This document shows positions 22,327-32,342 of a stretch of DNA of 64,000 nucleotides, piece by piece. Every line of letters begins with the position of its first letter. Position 1 is the stretch's first letter. The DNA comes from Sporopachydermia quercuum (Eukaryota; Ascomycota; Sporopachydermiomycetes; Sporopachydermiales; Sporopachydermiaceae), in assembly GCA_001599295.1 (NCBI GenBank), contig BCGN01000001.1:2294001-2358000 (forward strand), read 5' to 3'. The notes under the pieces are model-generated. The model was not told the DNA's origin. It was given only the letters and a program-made list of their open reading frames with translations, and did no database searches. Made by a program: the position numbers and the translations under genes.

Positions 22327-23601
22327 ATGTATCAAATAAAGCTAGGAGAAAATGAATCAAAACCGGAACCCCAAGGGAGGAATAAAAAAAAAAAAGTCAG
22401 TCACGAGGCAGAATCATCTAACGCGGACTCTTCTAACGTCATAACTAACCGCGATGAGATACCAATTTTCAAGTCTGCACAAGAAATAAGAAAACATCTG
22501 CAAAGCCATTATTTTGGATTGGAAGTAATACAACAGCCCAAACAATGCAAAATAACGTCCGCGGTTGATAAAGGTGGACTATCCGGTCGACGGACCATTG
22601 CTCCTCCACCAGTAGTGAAACTAGTTTTAACTAGGAGTACAGGAGAATCAGAAAACGTTTGGAAAGAAGTAAAATCTTTACCAAACTGGGTTTTGATGAG
22701 TGAATTTATAGTCACAGCAAAATACAGGAAAGCCGATCCAGATGGGCTCAAATCAACCACAGCTCACCGAGAATCGAATGGCAAAGGTGCTAGTGCGAAC
22801 AGAAAACATCAATCTGATCCTGCTATCAATTCCTGCCATTCTGATGTGAGCTCTTTGATAGGAGTTAGAGTATCTTCTTGCTACAAGATTCAGCGAAATG
22901 GAAATTTGGAATTAATTTTTGTATTTGGAGATTTAAGTATGTTAAGCTTGGGGTCTTTCCAACTTGAATTTGACTTAATTGAAATTCGCAATAATCAAGC
23001 AAGAAGAAGAGCTGCTACATTATCTCAACCATTTCAAGTTTACGCTGCTAAACGCTATCCCGGATCATTACCATCGACATCCTTAATTCGTCTTATCAGT
23101 AACCAAGGAGTGAGAGTTCGATTGAGAAAAGAAACCCCGAGGAAATCCAATAATGCAAATCTCTCAGATGGAATTGCTTCTCCTCCTCCTTCAGTAACTG
23201 AAAGTGCAAAGGATCAAAAATCGCAACTGAATCATCCAGTTGATAGACGTGTGAAAGAAAGATTTCAAGATGTTACCGTGAATCCTAATATCTCTCCATC
23301 TTGCGGCTGCACAGCATCTCAGATTTCTACGACTCCCCAGCATCTACCTACGGACAGATCATATATTTTAGGAACAAAAGATATTTCCCATAATCGTATG
23401 GCAGAAATTAGGGCAAATTCAGTTGGAACAAATTTATTGAATGTTCAGTATCAACAACATCAACTCCCAACACAGAATCCATTAATTCTCCCACCACTTC
23501 ATGAAGTGACTTCAGGTAGTGATCCACGCAATCACCAGAACTTTGCTCCAATCAACAATTACTCTTATCCGCTTAAAAGTTCTGATTACACAACGAAGTG
23601 A
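21772..23601 (+). CDS. Velvet-domain transcriptional regulator with polyglutamine tract
   Basis: A 609-residue protein. Residues about 245-457 form a velvet domain, the NF-kB-like DNA-binding and dimerisation fold of VeA, VelB, VosA and VelC, which link development and secondary metabolism in filamentous fungi. Matching blocks, in order, are QQPKQCKITSA, RRTIAPPPVVKLVL, IGVRVSSCYKI, FVFGDLSMLSLGSFQLEFDL, PFQVYAAKRYPG and QGVRVRLRKE. An insert of roughly 35 residues (about 320-355) splits the domain, a position where VelB also carries an insertion. The N-terminal half is Pro/Ser/Asn-rich with 21 glutamines (165-185) and a basic NKKKKVSH cluster (around 204) that could be a nuclear signal. A long N-terminus before the domain is more VelC-like than VosA-like; the subtype is not settled. 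There is no intron, and the start is the first ATG of the open frame. Confidence 0.85.
22264..22326 (+). repeat. CAA/CAG repeat coding for 21 glutamines
   Basis: An in-frame run of 21 Gln codons, mostly CAA with a few CAG at the 5' end, inside the velvet gene just before the basic cluster. Length variation between strains would be expected. Confidence 0.9.
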
Positions 23602-24596
23602 AAGAATAATTAATGACAAATGATTTCACGTTACTTTTACTATTGTTTTTTGGTTGTACTGACTGTGCGTTTACTTACCGTATTATATACTACGCTGTTA
23701 ATGGTCGTGATCCCTCTACCATCGCTTTTGTTACTTGCTTACTCCTTGCAAATTTGAAGTTCAATTATTCTTTTATTCTCATAAATATATATTATATATT
23801 TTCATCAGCTTAATCTGGTACCACCATTAAATGATTTATAGCGGGTATATTCGTATCACAAGACTCGTAATTGATCCATCTGTCGATTTAATTTTTCATT
23901 GCTTTGATGAGTGAAGATTTTACCAAATAAAACAAAAATAATTATCCTGTCCGCTTATCATTATCGGAGACTGTCCGGTCGAGTTCTAGACCAGACCAAA
24001 AACAAAAGCCAATAAGACACCACCTATGATCGCCAGTATGATATTTACCCTCTGGGAAAGCGAAAATCAATCAATTGAAGAGAAATTTAGCAGGATAGAT
24101 ATAATAATATAGCACGTAGCCTCATACCAGTTGAAAAATTGTGACAATTGTGGTAAGAGGAAGAGTGATTACTCACCAGAATGAGCTCTCAGGATATGAA
24201 AACGAAAAGCCGATAGGTTTATTTTGGGAATCAATGAAAAAGGGCACCTATTGAAAAATTTGTAAGCCTATATTTATTTTTATCAAATGGTAAAAGTGCG
24301 ATGGGAAAAATAATATCAATATGTTGATAGAGTATTTCTGTTGAGAATGCCCTTAATGAGGGCCATATGGAGCACTTCTGACAGTCTCAAGTAACCTATC
24401 GAACACTTACTTTAGCAGCAGGAAACCTTTTGCAGTTCTCAAAGTAGGAAAAGCTACTTTTGGCAACTACAAACTTGCCGAAACCAAAATAGCTTTTTTA
24501 TTGGAGTTTATCCTTCAAATCGCTCCTTTGATGGACCAGAAGTGCGTTTATCGTTAAATGGGTATTATTAAATGAAAATTTCCTATAAGGGTATAG

Positions 24597-24863
24597 TTAT
24601 TGAGTTTCCGGATAGGCTAATTTAAACCACTTTCGGACAGATATTAGTGGATTCAACTTTTTTCCTTCTTTTTCTGAAGATGCCATGAATGTCACGTAAA
24701 CAGTGCAATTATTGGGAGCAAAAAAAACATACCAAAGCAATGGTATAAGAAATAAGGTCAACCATGTAATCCCAGTTTTGAAAAGATTACTGTCAATTGA
24801 TTCCCGTTCAATTCTTTGATATATTATCTTTCTCCAAACTTTTTTGAAGTATCTATGTTTCAT
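24597..24863 (-). CDS. hypothetical single-helix membrane protein
   Basis: An 88-residue ORF with a basic N-terminus (MKHRYFKKVWRKIIYQR), one hydrophobic segment at about residues 30-50 (GITWLTLFLIPLLWYVFFAP) and a hydrophilic tail. I recognise no family, and such ORFs can arise by chance in AT-rich DNA. It sits between two genes on the other strand. It may be an exon of something larger, or nothing. Confidence 0.2.
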   Translation of the reverse strand: MKHRYFKKVWRKIIYQRIERESIDSNLFKTGITWLTLFLIPLLWYVFFAPNNCTVYVTFMASSEKEGKKLNPLISVRKWFKLAYPETQ

Positions 24864-24953
24864 AATGCATGATTAACTCATGAAAAGATTTTATACTTTG
24901 AAACTATATGATAATCGGGACAATTTGGCAATATGCATATAAATGTCCGGTTA

Positions 24954-25172
24954 TTCAGATCTGAAAGTATTTTCACATGGAATAGTCAAATGTCAACATA
25001 GTTTCAGAGATAAATTGTATGGTGCAACTCATATTATTATGAATGCATTTCATTCATTCAAGAGAATGAATGAAATACGTTTGCATATTTGTTGTGTTTT
25101 TACCTACTGGACAACAAATATGAAAATGTGTTCGTTACCGGGACAGAAATCAACAATGGATCCTGATCCATT
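24954..25172. repeat. cluster of perfect palindromes and hairpins
   Basis: Four exact inverted repeats in 219 bases: the 12-base palindrome TTCAGATCTGAA (24954-24965); a 13-bp stem (25047-25059 with 25064-25076, loop AAGA); a 12-bp stem CATATTTGTTGT (25084-25095 with 25111-25122, 15-base loop); and AATGGATC/GATCCATT (25155-25172, loop CT). An imperfect outer pair, TGTCCGGT near 24944 and ACCGGGACA near 25137, brackets most of them. Confidence 0.7.
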
Positions 25173-25669
25173 TCTATGATGAATTTAAGTATCTTATTTA
25201 CTCCTACATAACTCTTCTTTTCCTTTTATTTCTGTTGAAGTTATTCAAATCTGGCTTTTTATTCGTTTCTTCTAATGAAATAATTACAAATAAATCATTG
25301 TTTGACATTCTTTTATGCAACACTTTCTATCAGATATTATCCGACCCATTTAGTTGTTTGGTCTGTCTCTCATTTGTCTGATTTGCAAGGATTTCATAAC
25401 ACTTGATTTACCAACTTCTGTCTCTCCTTACTTTTTCAAATCAAGTCAAATCAACCGAAAATAAAAGTTCTTAGAATAATTGAACTTTTGTTTAACTCAG
25501 TCATTCATTTATATACCAATTCAAAGTAAGTACTTTTGACTGTGTGATATAATCTCTACCAACTAGAAAGCTTGATTGTTAGATGGCTAGTTTGAGTTCG
25601 GTCTTGTGATTTCTGGAACATGGTGTGTGAAAACATTGAAATTGTTTTGAAGATTTGCTATAGGTTATC

Positions 25670-25677
25670 TATATAAA
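25670..25677 (+). promoter_or_regulatory. TATA element of the SUN gene
   Basis: TATATAAA, 254 bases before the SUN start codon. The leader between them holds a two-codon upstream ORF (ATG ACG TAA near 25806). Confidence 0.4.
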
Positions 25678-25923
25678 TTGACTATCTACTGGTGAATATC
25701 ATGGTTTGTGGTATAGTAAAGTCTTCTCAAACCAGCAAAATCGACATTAGGACAAGCTTGTACTTATCGTCGCCAACAATTCCATTATCAAACACTCAAT
25801 TCAAGATGACGTAATCTTAAATTTCCTTCTGATTAGCATAATATAATCATAAAAATATGAACATTAAGTTCTACTAGTTGAGTAAATACAATTTCTCACA
25901 AGCAATACTAACAAACTGAATAG

Positions 25924-26994
25924 ATGCAAATTCATAAATTGGCTTTGGCTTTCTTGTCACTAGGTGTCACTAGTGTCCTTGCTGAAGAACCTCATCATGT
26001 CCATCATGCTCATCGTGAAAAAAGAGCTGTTGTGACAGTTACTGTTTATGCTGATGGTTCTACTTCCCCTGAGGAAACCTCGGCCCCCGTTGCTTCTGCA
26101 ACTGCTACTGCTCCCGTTGCCTCTGCTAGTGCTGCAACTAAGTCTGCAGTCAAGTCATCCGATACCTCAGCCACCTCTTCTTCTGGTTTTTTATCTCCTT
26201 TTCAATCTCCTTCTGAGAAATTCGCTGATGGAACTATCCCTTGTTCTGAATTTCCTTCTGGACAGGGCGTTATTCCTATTGACTGGGTTGGACTAGGTGG
26301 ATGGTCTTCCATTCTCGGTCCTGATGCTAATGGCGGCTATTCAACTTGTTCCGAAGGTGCTTACTGCTCTTATGCTTGTCAGCCTGGTATGTCTAAGACC
26401 CAATGGCCTTCTACTCAACCCGGTTCTGGCGCTTCCTTGGGTGGACTTGTCTGTAAAGATGGTTTCTTATACAGAACAAATACTGATACTGACTACTTAT
26501 GCGAATGGGGCGTTGAAGCTGCTACTGTTGAATCTGAAATTGATGATGTTGTTGCCATTTGCCGAACCGATTACCCAGGTGATGAAAATATGGATATTCC
26601 AACTGTTGTTGAAGGAGGCACTTCAAACATTATTACTGTTGTTGATAGTGACAACTATTTCAAATGGCAAGGAAAATTGACATCAGCTCAATACTATGTC
26701 AACAATGCCGGTATTGGAGCGTCTGAAGGCTGTGTGTGGGGATCTGCTGATTCTAAGGTCGGTAACTGGGCCCCAATCATCTTTGGAGCTGGTCACACCA
26801 ATGGTTTGACCTACTTATCTTTGAGTCCTAACCCTAATAACCTTTCTCCTTGTAATTACAACATCAAGATTGTCGCTGATGGTGATGGTGTTATCAATGG
26901 TGATTGCAAGTATGAAAACGGTGAATATTCTGGTGGTGCCAATGGTTGCACTGTTACTGTTACCTCGGGTAAAGGTAAATTTGTTCTTTACTAG
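25924..26994 (+). CDS. Secreted SUN-family cell-wall protein
   Basis: A 356-residue secreted protein of the SUN group (Sim1, Uth1, Nca3, Sun4), which act in septation and cell-wall remodelling and have been linked to beta-glucan binding or cleavage. A signal peptide covers residues 1-20 ([14 protein letters not shown]), followed by a His-rich stretch and a Kex2-type KR site at 33-34. An Ala/Ser/Thr-rich linker runs to about 95. The SUN domain fills the rest. Its defining cysteine spacing C-x5-C-x3-C-x24-C is exact (C142, C148, C152, C177). The start ATG is directly preceded by an in-frame TAG. Highly biased codons suggest strong expression. I cannot assign a specific paralogue. Confidence 0.93.
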   Translation: MQIHKLALAFLSLGVTSVLAEEPHHVHHAHREKRAVVTVTVYADGSTSPEETSAPVASATATAPVASASAATKSAVKSSDTSATSSSGFLSPFQSPSEKFADGTIPCSEFPSGQGVIPIDWVGLGGWSSILGPDANGGYSTCSEGAYCSYACQPGMSKTQWPSTQPGSGASLGGLVCKDGFLYRTNTDTDYLCEWGVEAATVESEIDDVVAICRTDYPGDENMDIPTVVEGGTSNIITVVDSDNYFKWQGKLTSAQYYVNNAGIGASEGCVWGSADSKVGNWAPIIFGAGHTNGLTYLSLSPNPNNLSPCNYNIKIVADGDGVINGDCKYENGEYSGGANGCTVTVTSGKGKFVLY

Positions 26995-27343
26995 ATCAAC
27001 ATTTAAATGATTATTCAAATGCTTTTTGTTATCAAATATATCATAAATTGGGCTGGTTTAGTTTTTTATTTCGTTTCGAGTTGATCTCGGCTTGCTTTAC
27101 TTTGGATTCCCTGGATTTAGTTTTCTCAAACTTTCATGATTAGTTATTATACTGTTTACTTATATCCCTTAACTAAGATCTCTATATTTTTACCCTTGGA
27201 TTGGTTCTCATACATTCTATACCATTGATTAAGAGTTTTTACAAACTTTCGATGTATCAGAAATCATACATATACTATTATAAATTTTATTAAACAATAT
27301 GTTACATATACTTTCCGTCTATCTAAAATGCAGTCTACAATGA
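26995..27343. other. intergenic, SUN/ASF1 convergent
   Basis: 349 bases of AT-rich sequence holding the two 3' ends. Nothing else seen. Confidence 0.6.
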
Positions 27344-28600
27344 TTATGCGGTAGAATCCGTTTTCCTCCTTTTGTTCTGTTGCATTTCCCCTTGCTCTTG
27401 TGAATTCTCTTGGGGTTCTGCAACTTGAAGATGGTTTTCTCCTTCGTTTTCACCTTCCTCTTCGTCAGCTTCATCATCCCTATTACCATCGTCATCATCG
27501 TCGTCGTCGTCGTCAGCTTCATCGTCATCATCATCGTCATCATCATCGTCGTCATCTTCCCCCTCAATATCTATTTCTTCATCCTCTTCAATGTCTATTT
27601 CTTCGTCCTCCACTTGGGCTGCTTTTTTTGTCGCTTCTGGTTGGGCTTCATTTTTCTCGTCCGTCGTTTTTGTTTTCTCGCTCTCCGTCGTTTTTGGTTT
27701 CTCCTTAGGGTTTGCAGACTTTGGTTTCAGCACATCTTCTGTATTTTCATTTTCATTTTCATTTTCATTTTCATTTTCATTTTCATTTTCATTCTCATTC
27801 AAATTAACATTTTCACCTTCATCTTCGCCTTCGACATCATCATCTTCATCGTCAGCTTCGTCGTCCTCTTCATCTTTGCCATATTCATCTTCATCTTCTT
27901 CCTCCTCGTCCACTTCCGGTTGTTCTGGTGGGTACTCATCAGCTGGTTCGTTATCCCATGCTATATTGAATCGAGTGACTCGAGGTTTCTCAGCGAGGAT
28001 GCTTCGAACAACATGTTCTACTTGTACTTTTGCCGGTGGCTTTTCCCGTAATTCTTCTGAATCATATTCATTATTTACATAGTAACCAACTCTAACAAAC
28101 TCTCGACCAGAGTATGCACAAGAAAGGAGAATTACCGTTACTGATACTAATTCTGAAGCTGGAATGAGTTCCGGTGATGGTGGATCAGCTGTAAATAGGA
28201 ACTTATTGACACCTACCGGCACAGGTCCAACTAATATGGAGTCTAATTCTTGATCGTGATCAAATCTATTAGATAGAGATATTTGTTAGCACAGATTTCC
28301 GAAATCGTATTCAGACTTTGTTCTCAAAATCTTTGTCGTAACTTACGATGTAGACGACCCCACGTAAACCAATTTCCATTCGAGATCTATGGACTGTTAG
28401 TAGATGATACCAACAAATGAAATAAGCAGTAAATCCAACAAGTTAAGGATCAATTTTTCTTCAATAGAGCAATAGTTTAATATTTTCATACCATCTTGAA
28501 GAGGCTCCAGGCATTCAAATGTGATTTCGAATTCATATGGATCAGTAAATTTTGCTGGATTATTGAGGACCTTTATCCCTAGTAAAGAAACGATGGACAT
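27344..28600 (-). CDS. ASF1: Histone H3-H4 chaperone ASF1, three exons
   Basis: Nuclear chaperone that hands H3-H4 to CAF-1 and HIR and supports H3K56 acetylation. Exons on the minus strand are 28600-28492, 28386-28347 and 28265-27344, giving 356 residues; S. cerevisiae Asf1 has 279. The introns are 105 and 81 nt, with TACTAAC and GCTAAC branch sites and TAG acceptors. The first 155 residues are near-identical to other yeasts: [68 protein letters not shown] and [13 protein letters not shown]. The Leu of FECLE is a CTG codon. The extra length is an acidic tail with Asp/Glu runs and an Asn-Glu dipeptide repeat. The ORF-only start at 28222 would miss the two 5' exons. Confidence 0.96.
27743..27796 (-). 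repeat. hexanucleotide repeat coding Glu-Asn in ASF1
   Basis: Eight ATTTTC units plus one ATTCTC on the + strand, read as GAAAAT on the coding strand, make an alternating Glu-Asn run in the ASF1 tail. Confidence 0.9.
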
Positions 28601-28766
28601 TTCAATGAGAGTGTATTTACGAGTAACAATATGTGAAAAGAAGAACAATGGTTTTATAGGATGCCAAATAGTACTAGGATCAAAACAGAAGATGATACAT
28701 TCCTATTCAATGGATCAATGATTTTTGATTTGTGCTTTGAGTGGATTGATTGTTATAAAATAATTG

Positions 28767-28772
28767 ACGCGT
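28767..28772. promoter_or_regulatory. MluI cell-cycle box (ACGCGT) upstream of ASF1
   Basis: A perfect ACGCGT 167 bases before the ASF1 start. MBF (Mbp1-Swi6) binds this core at G1/S in yeasts, and ASF1 is an S-phase gene in S. cerevisiae. The link here is inferred. Confidence 0.5.
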
Positions 28773-28818
28773 TGATCACAGAGCTTTTATTAACTTTACA
28801 ATTGATTGTCCGATATCT

Positions 28819-28826
28819 GCGCCAAA
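28819..28826 (-). promoter_or_regulatory. E2F-like TTTGGCGC site upstream of ASF1
   Basis: TTTGGCGC on the ASF1 strand, 219 bases before the start, fits the E2F consensus TTTSSCGC. It lies between two copies of TGTCCGATAT. Confidence 0.4.
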
Positions 28827-29542
28827 ATGTCCGATATTTGCCAAGTGTATGTTCAACACTATACTATCACGGACACCTTTTGGACAACAGCGCTTTAGAG
28901 CACAGACGAGACTCAATGTTGACAACGACAGTTTAGTAAGACTAATCAGTCTACCAAGTAAGAGCAACAAATAGTCAAATAATATAAAAAATGGTTTTAA
29001 TTCGAAAAAGCTTTGGTTGAACTTTGTTCTAAGGATTGGAATCTAATATTGAGTTTGAAAGAATATCAGGAGCAGATGAAATAACTTAATATATCGGATG
29101 ATAGAGAATACCTTTGGTGAAATCATAGTTACGTTCGAAGACTAGAATTGAATAACATTCAAAGGAACTTAGAAAGGCCATGATAAGTAAATCTTATCAT
29201 TTGGTGCAATAAAATTAGATTAATGGATTCCAGACTTATGTAAAGAACATGGTTAGTGTCATAAGGTTTAGATTTGTCGAGTTACTCAACCTGAGACTGA
29301 AGTCTAGAGTTCTTAATCGGAGATTATTTAGTGAACCAGGGTAAAATTTAACATAATACTCAAAAGCCAAACCTTTTAGTTTGAGTCCAATTCCCTTAAA
29401 TTGATAACTCTATGATCAAAACCTTTTATTTAAGGAGAAGTTCTCAAAGATGGAACCTCTAGATGAGCTAATGCTCCCGACTTGAACCAACTTTCAGTTG
29501 TTATGCAATTTGCTTCAATAATACATAGTAACCAACATAATG

Positions 29543-29605
29543 TTTTATCTTTTTTCTATTTTTCTATTTTTCTATTTTTTTCCTATTTTATTTATTTATT
29601 TTTTG
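29543..29605. repeat. T-rich TTTTTCTA tandem tract
   Basis: Units of TTTTTCTA repeat about four times and then break into a TTTATT-rich run. Confidence 0.7.
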
Positions 29606-32342
29606 GGTTTGAGAAGCCATCAGAGGAATGGATTACACATTGAATATAGGAGTATGCTCGAATAAAGCGAGCAAGAATAATAATTAAAGTTGAAGTTTGA
29701 GAGATACCTCATTCTGAAGGACATTAAATTAAAGTTACAATTCTAAAAGGGAAAGTGAATTTAGGTACTAAACGAGACATTTAAATCATCAATCTATCTA
29801 TTTATTAATGGCCGTTCCATAAAAATAAATCCCTTTTTTGCAGCATGGTACGAATCAAATCAATAATTCGGCCCTACAAAGAATGATTAAAAGAGAACCC
29901 ATTAAAAAAGACTGCAGTTTTACTACGAGACACACCATCTGAGAATTCAATTCTCCCATTGAACTTGGAGCTATGAGATAATAACTTTTGAAAAGGACTC
30001 AAACAGAAACTATGATAAGAGTAGTATTTGTTCTAAATTGCTTGGAGACCTATGTTTTCTTCCTTAACAACCTAACGCTCGGATAAAGTCAATAAGCAAT
30101 TGGTTTTCCTGGGTTCATCCGTTTCAAAAATTTGGAAGTCAAACAAGCTATTCCATTATCTTCAAATAACTTCTTTACCAACAATACAAATCACTAGATA
30201 TTGCCCTACTGAATAGGCTATGAGAAAAAAGTTCAGGATATGGGAATAAGTTGCCCACCAAACAAAAATATAATTGAAACAATATGCACTAATGGTACTC
30301 AAATTAATCAGATGATATAGCTTTTGCTCTAATAAGTGATAAGATTTGTAAAAGATAGTAATTATTCCGCTCAAAACTTTTGCTAATTTATGTACGTATT
30401 TCAGACTAAGATATATAATCATTCTTCGACTTTTNATGTGACCTCATAATCCTTTACAATCTAAACTTTGTCTACTCAAAGTTTGCCGTTTCGCAACTCA
30501 TAAATAAGCTGAATATACTTTAGCACACGTTATTGAGTAGTTTAACTGTTATTGACTATATTGACTATTTCGAGCGGATGATTGGAACTTAGTATTAGCC
30601 ACTTCACTAGACAATCAAATGCCTTTTGCTTTTAAAATTGACAATGTCAATACCTGGGGAACTTATCAATTCAATTCACAACGAAAAGTGAAGAAACTGA
30701 TTCTAGATTCTTGACTGTAAAGAAGTCAAGCGCCTAAGTGATATCAGAAATGAATCACTTAAGTTTTCAACAGTACAGGTTCTCATAAAGCAAAAACTTC
30801 AGAAATACCAAGAGATGGCATTCACGAGGGTTTTCTCTGTCACATATTATTCTGCTATATTAATATGATAGTTTATTTTCAAGTAACCTTTGGTTGATGT
30901 TCTCAAAGTTACCGTTTATTCGTCTTCAGGCATACCAATCACTCTGAAGCTTGATGCTCATCGAAGTTTATTAATTTAGGGCTCAGGCATAAAACTAGTA
31001 GGGCTATTCATTTTTAATATTGGTTCTTGATTACGTTAATATAAACTAGTTCTAATTGACTAACTTTAAACAAATTTGCTTAGGATCTTATCACTAGCTT
31101 ACTGTTATTCTCTTGTTCGATTAGATTGCTCTTATCTTTCAGTACCGAAGTCGAAAGCATCTTCTTACTACGTTCAAATTCTAATGAAAGTCCCCACTTG
31201 CAACTGTCGAAATCACATTCTTCTATTTTATTTCACTTTTCAAATGAAAAACCTTTCTGCAATTTTTTCCAGTAGTAAGTAAATATTTATTCTTGTTTTA
31301 ACATTTCCAAACGAACAGAATGCTAGAATCTTACATGTGACTTAGTTAAAGTCAACAATTAAGGTTTATAGTGATATTTTAGCTGAAAGCCACAAAGTGT
31401 GTCGAACTTTATATTATAATTTAAGCGAAGTTTCTTTCATCTTCACAAGCATTAAATTGTTAAGAACGTTATTTATTTACGAGTTAACACAAACCTAATC
31501 TCAACAAGCATATCTCAATATTTTCTTTGAATATATTCTCTCATCCAGAGAGGCTAACTTGTTTAGCTTTTTATTATTAAAGCCACAGCAAATCCTCATA
31601 AAAAATTTACTTCAGTTGTTTCAACATTTAGTCAAATAATGAATAAAAGAATTGGTCGTTTTTGAATGTCTCGTAGATAGCTACGACCAAGTTTACTCCA
31701 ACTGCCTCCCTCCCTAAATTAATATTGTCACTATCTCATCACAATCATCATAACCATTCCACAAATTTACCATTGTTCTCTTTTCAAGTATTTTTTATTG
31801 TCTTACTAATCTTGCAACTTCTATTTTTTGCTTCTCCATTGTTTATTCATGTATATGAGAAGAGGTTGGTTAGTATAGTCACACACCAAATACTTNATCT
31901 TCAAGCTGCAACAGTTTTCAGAAATTCCAACAGCAGTTTCTCTCCTCTATTGACATAATCATAAAAAACTTTCAGCTTCTCATCTAATATCAGTTGATTA
32001 CCAAGGATTAGGCTTTGTTTCCGGCACAATTCAGNATTACAATTTCTTGCAATAGGTATTATTTCGATAAAACCTTTATCAAAAATTTTAAATAACCGTT
32101 GAGCTCTTTATTGTTCTTTCATAGATTTTGTTCTGGAGAATGGTAAAGAATGCAAAGGTTTCTGGAGTGAATTGTTTTTTGTTTGTAACAAGAGTTTGTA
32201 ACTCTCAAATTTCTTATAACAAGAGAGTTCTGCTATTTTCCCTTTTGCTGTTTCCTCTGAATCTTATAAGTTTTGGTATTATTTCTATTTCCTTTTTTCT
32301 CTCTTTTTTCTCCTTTCGTTTTTTTCTCTTTCTTTTTGTACT

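Larger units (their letters stand above)
23602..25923. other. intergenic, velvet gene to SUN gene
   Basis: A 2.3-kb region. The reverse strand has hints of a small membrane-protein gene: an 88-codon ORF at 24597-24863 and a hydrophobic 21-residue tail at 23986-24051 right after a good 3' splice site. I could not join them. A dense group of palindromes lies at 24954-25172 and the SUN promoter TATA at 25670. Confidence 0.45.
28601..32342. other. intergenic, ASF1 and unknown Cys/His gene (divergent)
   Basis: 3.7 kb between two 5' ends. The ASF1-proximal part has the MCB, E2F-like and TGTCCGATAT sites. The rest shows only short random ORFs, a T-rich repeat at 29543-29605 and a strong pyrimidine tract (about 32280-32340) just before the next gene. 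The first ambiguous bases (N) of the window appear here. Confidence 0.5.

Noticed and set aside
24943-25179. 78-codon plus-strand ORF across the palindrome cluster
   Set aside because: Its sequence is dictated by the inverted repeats; no protein features.
26048-26680. Leu-rich ORFs inside the SUN gene
   Set aside because: Frame-shifted shadows of a strongly codon-biased coding sequence.
27400-28082. Long plus-strand ORFs over ASF1 (102, 213 and 163 codons)
   Set aside because: They are antisense shadows of the Asp/Glu/Asn-rich ASF1 tail, which produces Ser-, Ile- or His-rich frames on the other strand.
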